From Deltaproteobacteria bacterium (GTDB lineage: Bacteria; Myxococcota; B64-G9), in contig QMME01000132.1 of the NCBI GenBank assembly GCA_003647095.1, positions 1 through 9,479 of the forward strand: 9,479 nucleotides of DNA, in the 5' to 3' direction. How positions within the stretch are numbered: the stretch's first letter is position 1; each line of letters begins with the position of its first letter. The notes under the pieces were generated by a model. It worked only from the letters and a program-made list of their open reading frames with translations, was not told the DNA's origin and made no database searches. Below are positions 7,064 through 9,479 of the stretch, in pieces. Position numbers and translations under genes: made by a program.

Positions 7064-7084
7064 AGAGCCGAAGCCGGATGTCAA
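7059..7084 (-). promoter_or_regulatory. Candidate sigma70-type promoter of the tetR-mmpL operon
   Basis: On the minus strand a perfect -35 box TTGACA (7084-7079) is followed by TATTAT (7064-7059), but the spacer is only 14 bases. With a normal 17-base spacer the -10 would be TATTCG (7061-7056), a weaker match. Either way the -10 overlaps the outer arm of the palindrome. The short spacer is a weakness of this call. Confidence 0.45.
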
Positions 7085-7112
7085 GCCCAAAACGGTTGCT
7101 GGCAGGCAGGGT

Positions 7113-9359
7113 TCAGTGCGTTACCGAGATGCGGCGCCGGGCCAGGATGCGGGAGTTGCCGTCGTTGTCCCAGGCACGCAGTTCCAGCAGGTGCTGGCAG
7201 GCGGAGAGCCCGGAGGTGTCCAGGGTGCCGCTGAAGCCCACGTGATCGCAGCCCGGGTAGCCGGGCCAGGCCAGGCACACGTCGGGCCGGGAGGTGCCGT
7301 ACTGCAGTGGTACCGTGACCGAGCCGTCGAGCAGCAGCTCCACCCCGGCCACGCCCTTGTTGTCGAGCGCCCATCCCCACACCGCCACCGCGCCGCTGAG
7401 CTGGGCCTCGGCGGCCGGGGAGTCGAGCACGCCGAAGGGCGGCAGGTTGCCGTCCAGCCAGGCCGCCTCGGCGGCCACGGTGTCACGCGATCCGAGGATC
7501 AGGTAGGCCCGGGCGCGCACGAAGCCCTGGGCGGGGATGGCGAAGGTGAAGATGGGGCGGAAGTTGTTGAAGGGCAGCGAGCGGCTCTGCCAGGCCTGGA
7601 AGGAGGTGTTGCGGTTCTCGTTGTAGAGACCCACCCCGTAGCTGAGATCATCGTTCTGCATGGTGGCCCAGCCGCCCGGGCTTTCGAACTCGGCGTGGTA
7701 GAACTGGTCGTTGCCCTGGGTGTCGATGAGGATCTCCCGCCCGTCAGAGGTGAACATCCGCCACAGGTCGGGGCCGGCCTGGCCGTTGGCGGTGTAGACG
7801 GTGGGCATCTCCTGGCCGGTGGCGGCATGGCCGGTATCGGTGGGATTGGTGACGGTGTAGTCGAGTTGCAGCACGTGACGCCTGATGAACTTGACGCTCT
7901 GCACCACCTGCACGGCGGAGCGGCGATCGCGCTGGTTGGGATCGGAGCAGACGTCGCTGAAGCAGTCCCGCCGGTCCCAGGTGGGATTCCAGAACAGCGG
8001 GGTCACCGTGGCGCTGAGCATGCCGTCGGAGCAGGTGACACTGTCGACGCCCGAGCCGCGGTTGCAGCGGTTGCCGCCCTGTACCGGGTTCCAGCCCAGG
8101 AAGGTGATGGAATTGGGACAGTCGCTGGCGCGGCTGCGGCAGCCGGCGTCCCAGGCGCAGTTCTGCATGGCCCGGTCCGGGTCGTAGAAGGCCACCTGCA
8201 CCTCGCGGCCGGTGTCGTTGGCGTCGATGACGTTGGAGCCGTTCATGCCCGGACCGGTGCCGCCGGCCAGGCCGTAGTAGATGATGGTGCCTCCCCAGTC
8301 GCGGCGGATGCCTACCTTCACGTAATCCTGGTTGTCGTAGAGATACTCGTCGGAGAAGCCGTCGCGGCTGGTGGATTCGCAGCGGCCCGGGGGAGATTCC
8401 CCGGGCAGGGGATCGAACTCCGGCTCCTCCGGGACCTCGACCGGTTGGCACTGGCCGCAGGCGGGATCACCGGCGCAATCGGGATCCTGGCAGTCGCTGG
8501 GGCCGTCGCCGTCGTTGTCGAGGTTGTCGTCGCAGCAGGACTCCCGGCCCCGGCACTGGCCGGCGCTGCAGGTGTCGCCGCTGGTGCAGGCGTTGCCGTC
8601 GTCGCAGGCGGCGCTGTTGGGCGGGTGCAGGCAACCGCCGTCGTCGGGGTTGCAGCTGTCGTCGGTGCAGGGGTTGCCGTCGTCGCAGTCGCGCGCGGTG
8701 CCGCTGCACTGGCCGGCCTGGCAGGAGTCGCCCTGGGTGCAGGGATCGCCGTCGTCGCAGCCGGTGCCGTCGCTGACATCCTGCATCAGGCACTGGCCGC
8801 TCTGCGGCTGGCAGGTGTTCTTGCGGCAGGCGCTGTCGTCCGAGGTATCGCAGTTGACCACGGTGGCGGGATCCACCTGGCACTGGCCGTCTGCACACTT
8901 CAAGGTGCCGTTGCAGGCATCACCGTCCTCGAGGGGCGCGCAGTCGGCATCCTCCTGGCACTGGCAGATGTTCTGCCCCGGCTGGCAGCTTCCCGCCGCG
9001 CAGCTGTCGCCGCTGGTGCAAGGGTCGCCGTCGTCGCAGGGAGCACTGTTGAACTCGCGCCGGCAGCTTCCCTGGCGGCAGAAGTCGTCGGTGCAGGGAT
9101 TGCCGTCGTCACAGTCGCCATCGTCGCTGCAACTGGCCGCGGGCCGGCAGCCGCCGGCCGGGTCGCAGATCTGGTCGGCCGGGCACAAGTCGTCGTCGGG
9201 AACGTGCAGGCACAGTCCCGTGGCCTGGTCGCACACGTCGCGGGTGCAGTCGACGTCGTCGCCGCAGTCGGGACAGTTGCCCGAGCCGCCGGAGCAGCCG
9301 GCGGCGAACAATCCGAGCAGGGCGAGCGATAAAAACGATACGGACCTGTAAGTTTCCAT
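7113..9359 (-). CDS. Large surface lipoprotein with Cys-rich repeats, beta-rich domain and Ig-like domain
   Basis: The product has 748 residues. A lipoprotein signal peptide (1-21) ends in the lipobox FAAGC; Cys22 would be lipidated, and Ser at the next position favours the outer membrane. Residues 23-304 hold about 45 cysteines in repeats of the type CDDGxPCTxxxxC (83-94, 108-120, 201-213, 225-236, 252-264, plus degenerate copies), resembling the slime-mould CTDC repeat. Then comes DNLDNDGDGPSDCQDPDC (278-295), a likely calcium-binding loop. After a proline/glutamate linker (305-325), a central beta-rich domain (about 335-640) shows GGTIIYYGL, NDTGREVQVAFYDP and FLGWNPVQGG, a pattern I recall from uncharacterised mutarotase-like proteins. 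The C-terminal Ig-like domain (about 641-748) has GWALDNKGVAGVELLLDG. The role is unknown; carbohydrate binding or adhesion is possible. The ATG at 9359 was chosen over the one at 9419 because it directly precedes the signal peptide, has GGGAG five bases upstream, and the longer start would fall on the -35 box. It is probably a separate unit from tetR. Confidence 0.85.
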   Translation of the reverse strand: METYRSVSFLSLALLGLFAAGCSGGSGNCPDCGDDVDCTRDVCDQATGLCLHVPDDDLCPADQICDPAGGCRPAASCSDDGDCDDGNPCTDDFCRQGSCRREFNSAPCDDGDPCTSGDSCAAGSCQPGQNICQCQEDADCAPLEDGDACNGTLKCADGQCQVDPATVVNCDTSDDSACRKNTCQPQSGQCLMQDVSDGTGCDDGDPCTQGDSCQAGQCSGTARDCDDGNPCTDDSCNPDDGGCLHPPNSAACDDGNACTSGDTCSAGQCRGRESCCDDNLDNDGDGPSDCQDPDCAGDPACGQCQPVEVPEEPEFDPLPGESPPGRCESTSRDGFSDEYLYDNQDYVKVGIRRDWGGTIIYYGLAGGTGPGMNGSNVIDANDTGREVQVAFYDPDRAMQNCAWDAGCRSRASDCPNSITFLGWNPVQGGNRCNRGSGVDSVTCSDGMLSATVTPLFWNPTWDRRDCFSDVCSDPNQRDRRSAVQVVQSVKFIRRHVLQLDYTVTNPTDTGHAATGQEMPTVYTANGQAGPDLWRMFTSDGREILIDTQGNDQFYHAEFESPGGWATMQNDDLSYGVGLYNENRNTSFQAWQSRSLPFNNFRPIFTFAIPAQGFVRARAYLILGSRDTVAAEAAWLDGNLPPFGVLDSPAAEAQLSGAVAVWGWALDNKGVAGVELLLDGSVTVPLQYGTSRPDVCLAWPGYPGCDHVGFSGTLDTSGLSACQHLLELRAWDNDGNSRILARRRISVTH
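8583..9114 (-). repeat. Dispersed 25-bp coding repeats of the CTDC-type cysteine motif
   Basis: Five near-identical 25-mers lie at 8583-8607, 8664-8688, 8736-8760, 9015-9039 and 9090-9114. On the plus strand they all follow the pattern GGTGCA(G/A)GSGTYGCCGTCGTC-CAG with few changes, and each encodes CDDGxxCT in the lipoprotein. Irregular spacing and degenerate copies in between (for example around residues 146-183) point to old duplication inside the gene rather than a fresh tandem array. Confidence 0.75.
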
Positions 9360-9390
9360 GGCGGCTCCCGGTAGAGGCTTATCCGTCCGC

Positions 9391-9419
9391 ATTCTCCCTG
9401 AAACGGGCGGATTGTTCAA
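9391..9419 (-). promoter_or_regulatory. Candidate sigma70-type promoter of the lipoprotein gene
   Basis: On the minus strand TTGAAC (9419-9414) and GAGAAT (9396-9391) are separated by exactly 17 bases. Transcription would begin near 9384, giving a leader of about 25 bases with GGGAG before the ATG at 9359. The remaining bases 9420-9479 contain only a short imperfect CCCGG/CCGGG hairpin (9441-9458) and no gene that can be supported. Confidence 0.5.
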
Positions 9420-9479
9420 CTACCGGTCGCCGGATATCCCCCCGGCGAAAAGCCCGGGCGCCTGGCTACTCCCAGTCGA

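Noticed and set aside
8583..9114. Regular 25-bp repeats as a possible CRISPR array
   Set aside because: The repeats encode a conserved protein motif in frame, spacing is irregular, the spacers are also coding and no cas genes are present.
6864..9332. 822-codon open frame on the + strand opposite the lipoprotein and tetR
   Set aside because: Its protein is an Ala/Val/Gly-rich low-complexity string, the mirror of the cysteine/aspartate repeats, without domains or a ribosome binding site. The minus-strand genes have clear motifs.
9466..9479. End of another minus-strand gene at the right edge (last codons D-W-E then TAG)
   Set aside because: Only three codons are visible, which is far too little to support a gene; an upstream gene may or may not end here.

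Overview
This is a GC-rich bacterial window. The taxon is inferred, not proven. A diderm of the former Deltaproteobacteria (Desulfobacterota/Desulfuromonadia or Myxococcota-like) fits best. The reasons are an outer-membrane beta-barrel ending in Phe, an MMPL-type RND exporter with a LolA-like partner, and a large lipoprotein carrying CDDGxPCT cysteine repeats and a DNDGDGxxDCxDPDC motif, a style I associate with those groups. Codon choice is strongly GC-biased. This creates very long spurious open frames opposite the real genes, including ones of 739 and 822 codons.

Layout, left to right. (1) Bases 1-761 (+): the C-terminal part of an SsnA-like amidohydrolase whose start lies outside the window. 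(2) Bases 762-1006: a non-coding gap between convergent genes. It holds two direct copies of a 23-bp GGGGACAGGCCC unit, an inverted copy of it about 160 bp away, and a G4T4-like tract that decays into the end of the next gene; this looks like a REP/MITE-type repeat cluster. (3) Bases 1007-6997 (-): a compact five-gene run, read right to left. It encodes a TetR-family regulator, an MMPL/RND transporter, a periplasmic LolA-like protein (outer membrane lipoprotein-sorting family), an outer-membrane beta-barrel with a DUF1302-like motif, and a SAM hydrolase of the DUF62 family. The first three genes are joined by ATGA stop/start overlaps, the barrel follows after 5 bases, and the SAM hydrolase follows after a short gap with no evident terminator. 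(4) Bases 6998-7112: the control region of that run, with a TTGACA box and a nested palindrome that is a good candidate operator for the TetR protein. (5) Bases 7113-9359 (-): a 748-residue surface lipoprotein with an N-terminal cysteine-rich repeat region, a central beta-rich domain and a C-terminal Ig-like domain, preceded by a recognisable promoter. (6) Bases 9420-9479: the remaining edge, without a supportable gene.

Working together: the TetR, MMPL, LolA-like and barrel genes read as one envelope-spanning export route, with inner-membrane pump, periplasmic carrier and outer-membrane barrel under a local repressor. The cargo is probably hydrophobic (a lipid, a modified fatty acid or a lipid-linked molecule), but nothing in the sequence identifies it. 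Linkage of a SAM hydrolase to this operon is the least expected element. The lipoprotein is probably a separate transcription unit. No CRISPR array, tRNA, rRNA, transposase gene or phage gene was seen.
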